From: Sphingobium sp. EP60837
Lineage (GTDB): Bacteria; Pseudomonadota; Alphaproteobacteria; Sphingomonadales; Sphingomonadaceae
Assembly (NCBI RefSeq): GCF_001658005.1
Contig: NZ_CP015989.1
Coordinates: forward strand, 128,096-192,095
Direction of reading: 5' to 3'
DNA length: 64,000 nt
Shown: one piece after another, positions 15,725 to 24,266 of the stretch
Layout of the letters: each line of letters begins with the position of its first letter
Numbering within the stretch: the first letter of the stretch is position 1
The notes under the pieces: model-generated
Seen by the model: only the letters and a program-made list of their open reading frames with translations
The model's database searches: none
What the model was told of the DNA's origin: nothing
Made by a program: the position numbers and the translations under genes

Positions 15725-17269
15725 TCACTTCACGGTCGGGAAGCCGAGGCGAGCGCGAAGGTCCGGATTCAGTTCGACAACGTGGAAACCGGTCGTGACG
15801 CAGGCGAACCAGATGTGCCCGGACTCGGGAACATAGCGTACATGCGACGCACACCCGTCGCTTACCTGGTCGTTCAACCCTGTCCTCCAGTTTAGCCAGC
15901 TTAGCCCGTTGCCACTTAGCGGGGTATCGGGATTCGCACCCGGCTTATAGTAGCCGACTTCAACCGGCTTTGTAGGATCGCGCAAATCAACGATCCTCAC
16001 TCCGCCAGCGAAGAAGGGGAACAGACCAAGCCTCGTGTTCCTTGCATCGTCGACATCGTTGTAATGCGAGGCAACCGCGCCGAGGCGCTCGGTGATGTCT
16101 GGGATGAGGAAGCTCGCATAGGGATCCTCCTTCCGAGGAGTAAATCGTATCGCGTCGCAGTTCTCCTTGATATTCATTTGCAGCTTGAACTCGCCGACGA
16201 CCTTTGGATTCTTCTCGTCCGCGATATTGATGATCCGCGGCCATGTTCCAGGACAGGCGCCCAGTTCGGCCGCACCCACCAGGTGTGGAACTCCGTTGAT
16301 CGACGCGGGCACGACAGAATGCAAACCGCCTTGCTTGGCTTCGCCGACGAGCCTCATCTTCGGTTGAGAGCGCCCATCGACGATGTCGCTGTTATCGAGA
16401 ATGTAGACGCTGCCGTTCTCCACAGGCACGTCCCCGGTTTCGGAGGCGAAGACAGCCGCGTAGATCCGCCGCTCATCACGGCTGATCGACACTTCATGTG
16501 GCGTGAACCCAGCCGTCAATCCATTGGGTCGCGTGACGCCGAAGCGGCCGAGATAGCGGGGGCGCTTCATGTTGCTGATGTCGAGCACATGCACGCCACC
16601 CTTCCCCGAACCGAGTCCGGGCACGAGTTCTGTACCGTAGACGCGACGACCGTTGGGAGAGATTGTCACCATGTGGATGTTGGCGGGCCACTTGAACTCG
16701 CTCTGCAATTTGGGATTCAGGCAGTTCGAGGCATCGTAGATGCTGAGCCAAGCTGCGTCCTCCTCGCCCCGGCCAGCAATTCCTCCCGAGTAGGCGCCGG
16801 CGACGAGAACTTTGCGACCTGGTGCCGCAATCGCGTGCATCGTCTCTACCGCATCGATCGAGCCCCGGTCCCGCAGCAAGCGCACGGGCTTTGGAGCCCG
16901 GGGGTCCCTTACGTCGATAACCGCGACGCCCGCTGGCTCGCGGAGGAACAAGGCAGATCGGCTGTTGGCGGTTGCCGGGCCTGTCTGCTTGACGGTGGAT
17001 ACATAGGCACATTGATCGACCCATGAGAGCTGTATATTGCCGCCGCGGTTCCAGATGTCCGTGCGACCGACGAGGCGAACGCCAGCATGATAAGGAAGTT
17101 TGGACCGGCCGCTCACCACGTCTTCGATCGTGGTTTGGCCCTGAAGCCCGGTTTCGGGGCGATCGCCGGGACCAATGACGACCTGGGAAGACGCCGGCCA
17201 TCCGCTACACAGACAGGCTAGGCCGAGCGGGGCAACGACCGCGAGCCTCCGAATCTTGGTGGCTGTCAC
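15725..17269 (-). CDS. LVIVD-repeat beta-propeller protein, exported
   Basis: About 514 residues from a GTG that starts a typical signal peptide (VTATKIRRLAVVAPLGLACL, followed by CSGWPASSQ). The mature part has repeated propeller blades of the LVIVD type (GVAVIDVRDPRAPKPVRLLR, GGVHVLDISNMKRPRYLGRF, GGVRIVDLRDPTKPVEVGYY). The cysteine in LACLC could make it a lipoprotein. In-frame starts also exist upstream at 17446 (ATG after GGAGAG) and 17740, joining it to a SnoaL-like piece; the 60 residues between look unrelated. It lies downstream of the TonB receptor, suggesting periplasmic handling of an unknown compound. Confidence 0.65.
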   Translation of the reverse strand: MTATKIRRLAVVAPLGLACLCSGWPASSQVVIGPGDRPETGLQGQTTIEDVVSGRSKLPYHAGVRLVGRTDIWNRGGNIQLSWVDQCAYVSTVKQTGPATANSRSALFLREPAGVAVIDVRDPRAPKPVRLLRDRGSIDAVETMHAIAAPGRKVLVAGAYSGGIAGRGEEDAAWLSIYDASNCLNPKLQSEFKWPANIHMVTISPNGRRVYGTELVPGLGSGKGGVHVLDISNMKRPRYLGRFGVTRPNGLTAGFTPHEVSISRDERRIYAAVFASETGDVPVENGSVYILDNSDIVDGRSQPKMRLVGEAKQGGLHSVVPASINGVPHLVGAAELGACPGTWPRIINIADEKNPKVVGEFKLQMNIKENCDAIRFTPRKEDPYASFLIPDITERLGAVASHYNDVDDARNTRLGLFPFFAGGVRIVDLRDPTKPVEVGYYKPGANPDTPLSGNGLSWLNWRTGLNDQVSDGCASHVRYVPESGHIWFACVTTGFHVVELNPDLRARLGFPTVK

Positions 17270-17446
17270 CGCAGTCAGGCGCGAAAGAGCCTCTGTGGTG
17301 CGGATCGTCGGTGAACGCCGCGATGCTCTATCGTGCGTCGCCGCCCCGATCTCGACCATGCCCGGCTTCATGACGCCGACCGGTTTGGCGGGCAAATCAT
17401 CGGCAAGAACAACATTCCCATGCGCTTCGCTTAACATCCGCAACAT

Positions 17447-17740
17447 CTTTCTCTCCTTTGCTTGGCGCGTCCTCAACTCACCCCCCTCCCGGATCGTCAT
17501 GTTCCAGACTGAGCAGACATGATGCTCGTCGGCGACCAGCACCTCATGGGTGAAGAAGGGAAGCCTTGTCCGCTGCGCCGCGACGCGCGCGATCTGCTGA
17601 TCGTGCGTGAGGCTCGTAACCTCATTAGCGTCGTGCCGGACGATAGGACTCGCACAGATTTCGCGGATCAGTTCCAGGTTCCCGTTGTTCCAGACTTCTT
17701 CCCAGTACAGGTTGATGAGTTCGATGCCCGAGCGATGCAT
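17447..17740 (-). pseudogene. SnoaL/NTF2-like domain fragment
   Basis: About 98 residues beginning MHRSGIELINLYWEEVWNNG and continuing ICASPIVRHDANEVTSL, FFTHEVLVADEHHVCSVWNM, which match the N-terminal two-thirds of SnoaL-like polyketide-cyclase/isomerase folds. The last strands are missing. The frame runs into an unrelated segment and then the LVIVD protein, without a stop. Either a natural fusion or, more likely, an in-frame deletion joined two genes. Confidence 0.5.
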
Positions 17741-17862
17741 ATGAGGATCCTTGATGCTAAACTGAATATACTGGGACAGATACGGGTTGCGCGCGCCGCT
17801 TCACCGCGAAAAGGGGCGTCCGAGGTAATCTTCCAGGTCGCGCGCGTACCTGCGGGCGACGA

Positions 17863-17916
17863 TGCAACCCTCGCCTTGAACGCCAGACGGCGATTCCGGC
17901 GGGGTCGCTTACTCAT
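17863..17916 (-). pseudogene. Relic of an IS3-type OrfA start
   Basis: After the strong site AGGAGG an ATG begins MSKRPRRNRRLAFKARVA, the characteristic opening of IS3-family OrfA proteins. Similarity ends after about 18 codons. The 17741-18102 interval otherwise holds only a short CCCACC/GGTGGG-like hairpin near 17995, so this looks like scar DNA. Confidence 0.35.
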
Positions 17917-18102
17917 CTGGCCTCCTGTGCCGCCACCACCATGGCTGTCGTCAGGCCGGCGACCCACTCATCCCGCTGGTCAAATTTCCCGACCCACCTC
18001 TGTGGGTGTTTTACCATCAAACCCCGCGATCAAACATCTAACTGATTTGAGCTTGCAGGATCGCTCATCCGAACGACCCTGCCCGCATGGCGCTCGCTCG
18101 GA

Positions 18103-20322
18103 TCAGAAGGAGCGGCTGAGGCGCGCGCCCCACGTCCTGGGGGCACCCCAGTGACCGATATATCCAAACCCGAAATTAGCCGTAATAGTCTTGTATGCCT
18201 TGTTGCCCAAATTGTTGACGAACAGCGACAGCGTGGTTTTCCTGTCCACATCGGAGATCGTCGCGTTTAGGTCAACCACGGTGTAAGGCCGTTGTCGGTC
18301 AAGGGCGTCGAGGTTGAAGTAGGAGAAGACGACGGTCGAATTGTGCCGCGCACTTGCGGTGAGTTCTAGCTCGTTCAACAGTTCTCCGCCAAGATCGAAA
18401 CGCTTGGATGCACTCGCGTTAACGGTCCACTTCGGCGCGAAATTCAACGTCTTTCCAGCGAGATCGTAGGGGACGAGCGTCAGCGGCTCCGTCGAGGTGA
18501 ACTCCGTGAACTCCGTGTGCACGTATGTGGGCGCAAGGGTGAAGGTGAGGTCGGGGACTGGGCTGTATCGGATCTCAAGTTCGGCGCCATACGCCTTCGC
18601 TTGCGCATTGTCCGTGAGGACGTCGTTCGGGGGAACCAGCTTTTCGACCTGCAGGCCCGAATAGTCATAGTAGAAGGCCGCGAAGTTAGCAGTCAGTTTG
18701 CCGTTGAGCAGGCGGGACTTCACGCCAAGCTCGTAGGAATCGAGCGTCTCCGGTCCAAAAGCCGGCGCGGAGCCATCGCTTGCCGGCACGTTGCCGCCGC
18801 CGCCCTTGTAGCCGCGGCTCCACTGGATGTAGCTCTGGATTTCTGGCGTGAAATCATATTGAAGGGCAACCTTTGGGAGCAACTTGGTTTTTTTGATGGT
18901 GCCGCCCGCGACTGCTACCGTAGGGATGAGGGGTTCAAGGCCCGAAATCGACTCATACTCATTCTTGTCGTAATTGAGGCGCATACCCACATTCAGCCTC
19001 AAGGCGTCCGTGAACGAATAGGTCGCGTCGAAGTATGCCGCAAAATTGTCCACTTTGGCTTGCTGGCCAAGATTTTGCGTCAGGACCGCCGCCGGATCCG
19101 GATTCTCGATGATGTAATCTATAACACTCTTATATTCCTCGTGGTAATAGAAGGCCCCGAGGATGAAATTAAATTTATCGAAATTTCCGAACAGGTTGAA
19201 CTCCTGGCTTATCGATTCGGATCGACGCGGGTAAATCGCCGTATAGAGGTAGGGAAATGCGGTGCCATCGTCGTCGTTGGCGGCCCGCGTCTTCCCAAGG
19301 ATATAGTTCGTCAGAGACTTGACGGTGATCGCATCGGACGCCTCCCACGTCACGCCTGCCTGGCCGATGAGCAGCTTGTTTACCGCACTGTGCGGGCGAT
19401 TCGAGATCGTCTTCCAAGGCTCATTCGTCCAATCCACCCCTTCGACCCCGAGGCTGATCGGCCCAACCGGGCTCTGGTCGGTCTTGGCCGCATTGTCCTC
19501 ATCATAGCGGAGCGACAGGTCCACCGTCAGGCTAGACGTAGGTGTCAGGCGCAGCGCGACACGGCCATATTTGGCGTCCGTTCCGCCGCCAATACGCTCC
19601 ACCACGTTAAGGGGCCTGAGGATGTTTTCGACCGGGCCATCCTGCTTCTCACGTCCGCCGCTGAGCCTGATCTGCACGCCATCGGAGAGTGGCCCTGAGA
19701 CAAACCCGCTTATACCGACCTGATTGCGGCCTCCTACAATAGCGTCGATGCGCCCCGTCCACGTCTTGGTTGGGCTAGCGGAGATGAAGTTGACCGCACC
19801 GCCCGTAGCATTGCGGCCATAGAGAGTCCCTTGCGGCCCGCGCAGGACTTCGACGCGATCGAGGTCGACCGCGCGCAGGGTTCCCATGAAAGGCCGGGGC
19901 AAATAGGCGCCATCCGAATAGATCGCGACCGTCGGTTCGGACGAACCAGCCACACTGGTCGAGCCGACGCCGCGGATAGTCACAATGGTGTTGCCGAAGT
20001 TGGGGACGAACACCAATCCAGGAATCACATTGGCCAGGGCTATGGTATCAGTGACGCCCCGGCTGAGAAGGGTGTCGCCACTCACGGCGGTGATCGAAGC
20101 GGGAATATCCTGAACGCTGACGCTGCGCCTCAGCGCGGTCACGACGATGTCGGAGCCGTCATTGCCGCCACTCGACGGCGGGGCCTGAGGCTCTGACGCG
20201 GCCGACCCGGGCTCGGTTGCGCCGGCACCCGCAGCCACGGGAGTCTGAGCCCCTGCACCAGACGCTGCCAGCGCACATGAGAAAAGTATAAACGCGCCGC
20301 TCGACACACCCCAAAAATTCAT
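18103..20322 (-). CDS. TonB-dependent outer-membrane receptor
   Basis: Active-transport receptor of 739 residues. It has a signal peptide (about 1-25, ending ASGAGAQ), a TonB-box-like DIVVTAL at about 58-64, a plug domain (QDIPASITAVSG, NTIVTIRGVGST, VEVLRGPQGTLYGRNATGGA) and a 22-strand barrel ending in Phe (TWGARLSRSF). Full length and intact. Sphingomonads use large numbers of such receptors for complex organic compounds; the substrate here is unknown. Its native promoter region is cut 55 bp upstream by IS6100 at 20378. Confidence 0.9.
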   Translation of the reverse strand: MNFWGVSSGAFILFSCALAASGAGAQTPVAAGAGATEPGSAASEPQAPPSSGGNDGSDIVVTALRRSVSVQDIPASITAVSGDTLLSRGVTDTIALANVIPGLVFVPNFGNTIVTIRGVGSTSVAGSSEPTVAIYSDGAYLPRPFMGTLRAVDLDRVEVLRGPQGTLYGRNATGGAVNFISASPTKTWTGRIDAIVGGRNQVGISGFVSGPLSDGVQIRLSGGREKQDGPVENILRPLNVVERIGGGTDAKYGRVALRLTPTSSLTVDLSLRYDEDNAAKTDQSPVGPISLGVEGVDWTNEPWKTISNRPHSAVNKLLIGQAGVTWEASDAITVKSLTNYILGKTRAANDDDGTAFPYLYTAIYPRRSESISQEFNLFGNFDKFNFILGAFYYHEEYKSVIDYIIENPDPAAVLTQNLGQQAKVDNFAAYFDATYSFTDALRLNVGMRLNYDKNEYESISGLEPLIPTVAVAGGTIKKTKLLPKVALQYDFTPEIQSYIQWSRGYKGGGGNVPASDGSAPAFGPETLDSYELGVKSRLLNGKLTANFAAFYYDYSGLQVEKLVPPNDVLTDNAQAKAYGAELEIRYSPVPDLTFTLAPTYVHTEFTEFTSTEPLTLVPYDLAGKTLNFAPKWTVNASASKRFDLGGELLNELELTASARHNSTVVFSYFNLDALDRQRPYTVVDLNATISDVDRKTTLSLFVNNLGNKAYKTITANFGFGYIGHWGAPRTWGARLSRSF

Positions 20323-20377
20323 ATCATCCTCCCAGTGTTTCCATACACACTAGCCGCACTGAGGATATAGTCAATCG

Positions 20378-21257
20378 GGCTCTGTTGCAAAAATCGTGAA
20401 GCTTGAGCATGCTTGGCGGAGATTGGACGGACGGAACGATGACGGATTTCAAGTGGCGCCATTTCCAGGGTGATGTGATCCTGTGGGCGGTGCGCTGGTA
20501 TTGTCGCTATCCGATCAGCTATCGCGACCTTGAGGAAATGCTGGCGGAACGCGGCATTTCGGTCGACCATACGACGATCTATCGCTGGGTCCAGTGCTAC
20601 GCCCCGGAGATGGAGAAGCGGCTGCGCTGGTTCTGGCGGCGTGGCTTTGATCCGAGCTGGCGCCTGGATGAAACCTACGTCAAGGTGCGGGGCAAGTGGA
20701 CCTACCTGTACCGGGCAGTCGACAAGCGGGGCGACACGATCGATTTCTACCTGTCGCCGACCCGCAGCGCCAAGGCAGCGAAGCGGTTCCTGGGCAAGGC
20801 CCTGCGAGGCCTGAAGCACTGGGAAAAGCCTGCCACGCTCAATACCGACAAAGCGCCGAGCTATGGTGCAGCGATCACCGAATTGAAGCGCGAAGGAAAG
20901 CTGGACCGGGAGACGGCCCACCGGCAGGTGAAGTATCTCAATAACGTGATCGAGGCCGATCACGGAAAGCTCAAGATACTGATCAAGCCGGTGCGCGGTT
21001 TCAAATCGATCCCCACGGCCTATGCCACGATCAAGGGATTCGAAGTCATGCGAGCCCTGCGCAAAGGACAGGCTCGCCCCTGGTGCCTGCAGCCCGGCAT
21101 CAGGGGCGAGGTGCGCCTTGTGGAGAGAGCTTTTGGCATTGGGCCCTCGGCGCTGACGGAGGCCATGGGCATGCTCAACCACCATTTCGCAGCAGCCGCC
21201 TGATCGGCGCAGAGCGACAGCCTACCTCTGACTGCCGCCAATCTTTGCAACAGAGCC
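20378..21257 (+). mobile_element. IS6100: IS6100, copy 2 (complete, 880 bp)
   Basis: Complete element, opposite orientation to copy 1. Flanks (gtcaatcg / gagaaaac) do not match each other or those of copy 1. Its right end truncates the MOBP relaxase gene. Confidence 0.95.
20439..21203 (+). CDS. tnp6100: IS6100 transposase
   Basis: Same 254-residue protein as at 14662-15426, intact, with Asp77, Asp137 and Glu172. Confidence 0.95.
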   Translation: MTDFKWRHFQGDVILWAVRWYCRYPISYRDLEEMLAERGISVDHTTIYRWVQCYAPEMEKRLRWFWRRGFDPSWRLDETYVKVRGKWTYLYRAVDKRGDTIDFYLSPTRSAKAAKRFLGKALRGLKHWEKPATLNTDKAPSYGAAITELKREGKLDRETAHRQVKYLNNVIEADHGKLKILIKPVRGFKSIPTAYATIKGFEVMRALRKGQARPWCLQPGIRGEVRLVERAFGIGPSALTEAMGMLNHHFAAAA

Positions 21258-21652
21258 GAGAAAACCATGCTCACGGCGGCAACGGTCGAACTGTCACGCC
21301 AGTAGGCAGGATCGCCCCAATCACGCGCGAGAGCGGCGCGATCGTCCTTCTCAGAGAGAATATCGCCGTCGCGCGTCTCAAGCGGAACGTCGCCTTTGCG
21401 ACCGATATAATCGAAATGGGCCGCCGCATGGCTTTTGCCCTTGGGCCGCCCTGTCACTTTGACCATGACCTCCGGAGCGCGCCCGACGACGCGGGCAAGA
21501 CGTGCCCGCGTACTAATAGCACGTTGCGCCTTGCCCGATGACAGGCCGCGCAACAGCTGGTTAGCCCCACGTCCGTTCGGGTCAGCGGTGATCTTGGGCT
21601 TGAAAAGCGCCGCGACCTGACCCGCTTCAAAGCTGCTGTCAAAGTCGCTCAC
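21258..21652 (-). pseudogene. mobA: MOBP-type relaxase N-terminal fragment
   Basis: About 131 N-terminal residues from a GTG at 21652 (VSDFDSSFEAGQVAALFKP). The segment VMVKVTGRPKGKSHAAAHFD followed by YIGRKGDVPLETRDGD resembles the N-terminal part of VirD2/TraI-like relaxases. The gene overlaps mobC by 14 nt, the usual operon order. IS6100 removes everything downstream, so this relaxase is broken and the oriT at 22191 would need one in trans. Confidence 0.7.
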
Positions 21653-22190
21653 CGGCAACCTCCCAATAGGTAAGATCAGCCTTTGTCGCAGCGCCGATGC
21701 CTTCAACCGCTGCGCCGATGGCCTCTCGCAGCTCGTTGACCTTTTTGAGTTCACCCGCGATCTCGGCCGCATTATCCGCGAGCGCCATCTTGTTCGCGGC
21801 TTTAGCAATCTGGTTCACATTGCGACCGATACGCTGCAACGCCTGTCGGCAGTTCAATAGCTCTTCACGCAACTCGCGATCGACGGGCGCTGCAATGCCA
21901 AGGTGCCGCCGCACAAGCGACAAGGCCCAGGTCGCCGGGGTCATCCGCTGCTCTTGCGCGCGATGCCGAATGACGGCCATCTCCGTTTGGGTCGGCCGAA
22001 GATAAACGCGGTGTGCACCGGCTGTCTCCCGGTCGACCATTTCTTCCGCCGCGTCGCTGGCACCCGACTGCCTGAGCACGGCATCAACCAGCTGGCGCAT
22101 GAAAGGTCCGCGCCCTCCCCTCGGCTGAGCGAGGGCATCGACTTTGGCGAGTTTGGCCGCCTCGATCTTGAAGCCCAGCGTCTTATCCAT
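21639..22190 (-). CDS. mobC: MobC-like relaxosome accessory protein
   Basis: A 183-residue protein whose C-terminal half (LLNCRQALQRIGRNVNQIAK followed by AANK) carries the hallmark of bacterial mobilisation protein MobC. It helps the relaxase open oriT DNA. The middle RVYLRPTQTEMAVIRHRAQE resembles a ribbon-helix-helix region. The start lies at the edge of the nested inverted repeats of the predicted oriT, so binding there could also repress the operon. Confidence 0.75.
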   Translation of the reverse strand: MDKTLGFKIEAAKLAKVDALAQPRGGRGPFMRQLVDAVLRQSGASDAAEEMVDRETAGAHRVYLRPTQTEMAVIRHRAQEQRMTPATWALSLVRRHLGIAAPVDRELREELLNCRQALQRIGRNVNQIAKAANKMALADNAAEIAGELKKVNELREAIGAAVEGIGAATKADLTYWEVAGERL

Positions 22191-22298
22191 GGGGGGTAGG
22201 TATCTCCAACCGTTAAGCGCGATCCGAATGGATTGAGCCTAACGGTTAACATTCGCCGCCGCAAGGCTTATCCTGCCATACATGAATACCTACCCCCC
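22191..22298. other. oriT: Predicted MOBP-type origin of transfer (oriT)
   Basis: A perfect 13-bp inverted repeat (GGGGGGTAGGTAT at 22191-22203, ATACCTACCCCCC at 22286-22298) encloses a second one (AACCGTTA 22208-22215, TAACGGTT 22240-22247). Within that lies a third small one (ATCC-GAAT-GGAT). Next comes TATCCTGC at 22269-22276, which matches the YATCCTG/Y nick consensus of IncP and VirD2-type relaxases. Predicted nick between 22275 and 22276 on this strand. It directly precedes mobC. Confidence 0.7.
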
Positions 22299-22306
22299 AA
22301 AAAAGA

Positions 22307-22330
22307 AAGCGGTGGCAATTGCCACCGCTT
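22307..22330 (-). terminator. Terminator downstream of parB
   Basis: A perfect 24-bp palindrome centred on GCAATTGC, with core GGTGGCAATTGCCACC, is followed on the minus strand by TTTCTTTTTT. This fits an intrinsic terminator for parB. The 16-bp core recurs with AGCT centre at 22618 and 26309, so it may also be a protein-binding site. Confidence 0.65.
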
Positions 22331-22380
22331 CAAATTTCCAAGATGCCGGAAAACGGACAACCGTTGACAGGTAAATGTTA

Positions 22381-23403
22381 TCAAAAGTCGAAGGCTTGGG
22401 GCGCACTCTCACCGTCGAACTGAACCGTGACCTGGCCGCTTAGGACAATACCGCGACGGCCCTGAATGATGATGGCCGGTGCGTCATTCGCCTCCTTTGG
22501 CTGACGGGTCGCGCGATGCCTCCGCATGGCATCTTGGTTCGATGCCTGCCCCTGCCCTTCCCGATCGCCATCATGCTCGTTCGGATCGCCCTGCTCCATT
22601 TGCCCGATGCGCGCGCTGGTGGCAGCTGCCACCGGCACCCGTTGCTCATCCTCTGCCTGCGGGTCGGGCATGGAGGTGACGGGCGCGATCTGCGGCTCCC
22701 CTGCCCTTTCCGTTCCACCTTGAAGCCCGGCAAGAAACTTCTCGCACTCGGCGGCAGTAGGACTTTCGTTCGCAGCCAGAAATCCGCGCGCCGCCTCTTC
22801 GTCCAGTGACATGGCGTGCTTGATGGCAACAGCTGATCGGGGCGAGCACCCTGCAAGCGCTGAAAGAATGTCGTCGGGCAACGTGCGAAGCGAATATAGC
22901 CGCTTCACTTCCGAATGCGGCTTTGCAATTCGCGCAGCTAGATCCTTTGTTGAAAGCTCTTCACTTACTCGCGCCGCAATGAAGTGGACGCGATCGGCCA
23001 GGCTAAGCTCTTGCCGTTGCTCATTCTCAAGATACTGATCCAACCCAATGTCGCGCTCATCATCGGCTTGGTCGAGAACGGTGTCGATTTGATCGAAACC
23101 GAGCTGGCGACAAGCGCGATACCGGCGCTCGCCATATCGAATGATGTAGCGTCCATTTGGGGTCGGTGCGACCACGATTGGCTGCAACAGCCCACGCTCC
23201 TTGATCGTCGTCGCCAACGCATCAATCTCGGACTGGTCGAAGTCGCGACGAACCTGCGAAGGGTCTGGATCAATGTCAGCGATAGGCAAGCGCTGGAACC
23301 GTCCTGCCGCCTTGAACTCAGTGTTTGCAGGGACGGCGGAGAAATCCATATCGTCCATGTTGAAATCGGCGAAGCTGTCAACGGCGGAGCAAAAGTCGGC
23401 CAT
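22381..23403 (-). CDS. parB: ParB/KorB-like DNA-binding partition protein
   Basis: A 340-residue ParB-fold protein. The N-terminal ParB domain (LPIADIDPDPSQVRRDFDQS, LLQPIVVAPTPNGRYIIRYG, then GERRYRACRQLG) is followed by a helix-turn-helix region (LADRVHFIAARVSEELSTKD, LAARIAKPHSEVKRLYSLR). The C-terminal third is low-complexity, Gln/Glu/Ala-rich, with a dimerisation-like end. It is more KorB-like than chromosomal ParB. No parA adjoins it: an IS21-type element lies just upstream and may have removed the partner and promoter. Confidence 0.8.
   Translation of the reverse strand: MADFCSAVDSFADFNMDDMDFSAVPANTEFKAAGRFQRLPIADIDPDPSQVRRDFDQSEIDALATTIKERGLLQPIVVAPTPNGRYIIRYGERRYRACRQLGFDQIDTVLDQADDERDIGLDQYLENEQRQELSLADRVHFIAARVSEELSTKDLAARIAKPHSEVKRLYSLRTLPDDILSALAGCSPRSAVAIKHAMSLDEEAARGFLAANESPTAAECEKFLAGLQGGTERAGEPQIAPVTSMPDPQAEDEQRVPVAAATSARIGQMEQGDPNEHDGDREGQGQASNQDAMRRHRATRQPKEANDAPAIIIQGRRGIVLSGQVTVQFDGESAPQAFDF
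22618..22633. repeat. GGTGGCAGCTGCCACC palindrome inside parB
   Basis: A 16-bp perfect palindrome within the coding region, identical to the core at 26309-26324 and one dinucleotide different from the terminator core at 22311-22326. Possible operator or ParB-spreading site. Confidence 0.4.
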
Positions 23404-23498
23404 TCGGCGGCGTAAAACCAGGCCATCGTGTTACATGCCGGGGGGAGTGGCGTGAGGGCGTAGCCCGAGGGCCACTCCCCCCGGCATTGGTGTAATTT

Positions 23499-24266
23499 TC
23501 AGGGTCTGGTTTTGGCCTTGCGGGCCCGGCTGTGCGCGAGGCGATAGCTTTCGCCGTTCATCTCGAGGATGCTGACGTGATGGGTCAGGCGATCGAGGAG
23601 CGCGCCTGTGAGACGCTCAGATCCGAAGGTTTCGGTCCATTCGTCGAAGGGCAGGTTGCTGGTGATGAAGGTGGAGCCGCGTTCGTAACGCTGGGAGATC
23701 AGCTCGAACAACAGTTCGGCGCCGGTCTTGGAGAGCGGCACAAAGCCCAGTTCGTCGATGATGAGCAGCTTGTATCCGGCCATCTGCTTCTGGAAGCGCA
23801 GAAGACGGCGCTCGTCGCGGGCCTCCATCATTTCGCTGACCAGCGCTGCCGCGGTGGTGAAGCCCACCGACAGTCCTTTCTGGCATGCTGCCAGTCCGAG
23901 CCCCAACGCTACGTGCGTCTTTCCGGTGCCTGATGGCCCCAGAGCGATGGCGTTCTCACGCCGCTCGATCCACTCGCAGCGCGCCATCTCGAGCACCTGC
24001 ATCTTGTTGAGCCTGGGGATGGCGGCGAAGTCGAAGCTGTCGAGGCTTTTGACGGCGGGGAAGCGCGCGGCCTTGATGCGCCGCTCGACCATGCGACGCT
24101 CCCTGTCGATCATTTCCATCTCGACGAGGCGGGCGAGGAAGCGGATATGATCGACGCCTTCAGCGGCACATTGCCGCGCGAGCTTGTGATGCTCACGCAG
24201 GCACGTAGGCAGCTTGAGCGCCTTGAGATGGTGAGCGAGAAGGATCTCCGGGGCCTGATCGCTCAT
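23499..24266 (-). CDS. istB: IstB-like ATP-binding transposition helper
   Basis: A 255-residue AAA+ ATPase that assists IstA target selection. Walker A is ALGPSGTGKTHVALG; Walker B is YKLLIIDELGFVPL. An arginine-rich tail follows. Its ATG overlaps the istA stop codon (ATGA), the standard coupling in IS21 elements. Longer upstream frames exist but read antisense of the family start. Confidence 0.92.
   Translation of the reverse strand: MSDQAPEILLAHHLKALKLPTCLREHHKLARQCAAEGVDHIRFLARLVEMEMIDRERRMVERRIKAARFPAVKSLDSFDFAAIPRLNKMQVLEMARCEWIERRENAIALGPSGTGKTHVALGLGLAACQKGLSVGFTTAAALVSEMMEARDERRLLRFQKQMAGYKLLIIDELGFVPLSKTGAELLFELISQRYERGSTFITSNLPFDEWTETFGSERLTGALLDRLTHHVSILEMNGESYRLAHSRARKAKTRP

Noticed and set aside
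17519..18154. A 211-residue plus-strand frame
   Set aside because: It covers the antisense of the SnoaL fragment and an intergenic scar, with no domain or start signal.
18517..19698. A 393-residue open frame opposite the TonB receptor gene
   Set aside because: It is fully antisense to an intact, clearly recognised receptor, has no family features and reflects GC-rich codon bias.
23435..23487. The 17-bp inverted repeat after istB as an intrinsic terminator
   Set aside because: No U-run follows on either strand; multiple terminal binding repeats of IS21-type ends explain it better.
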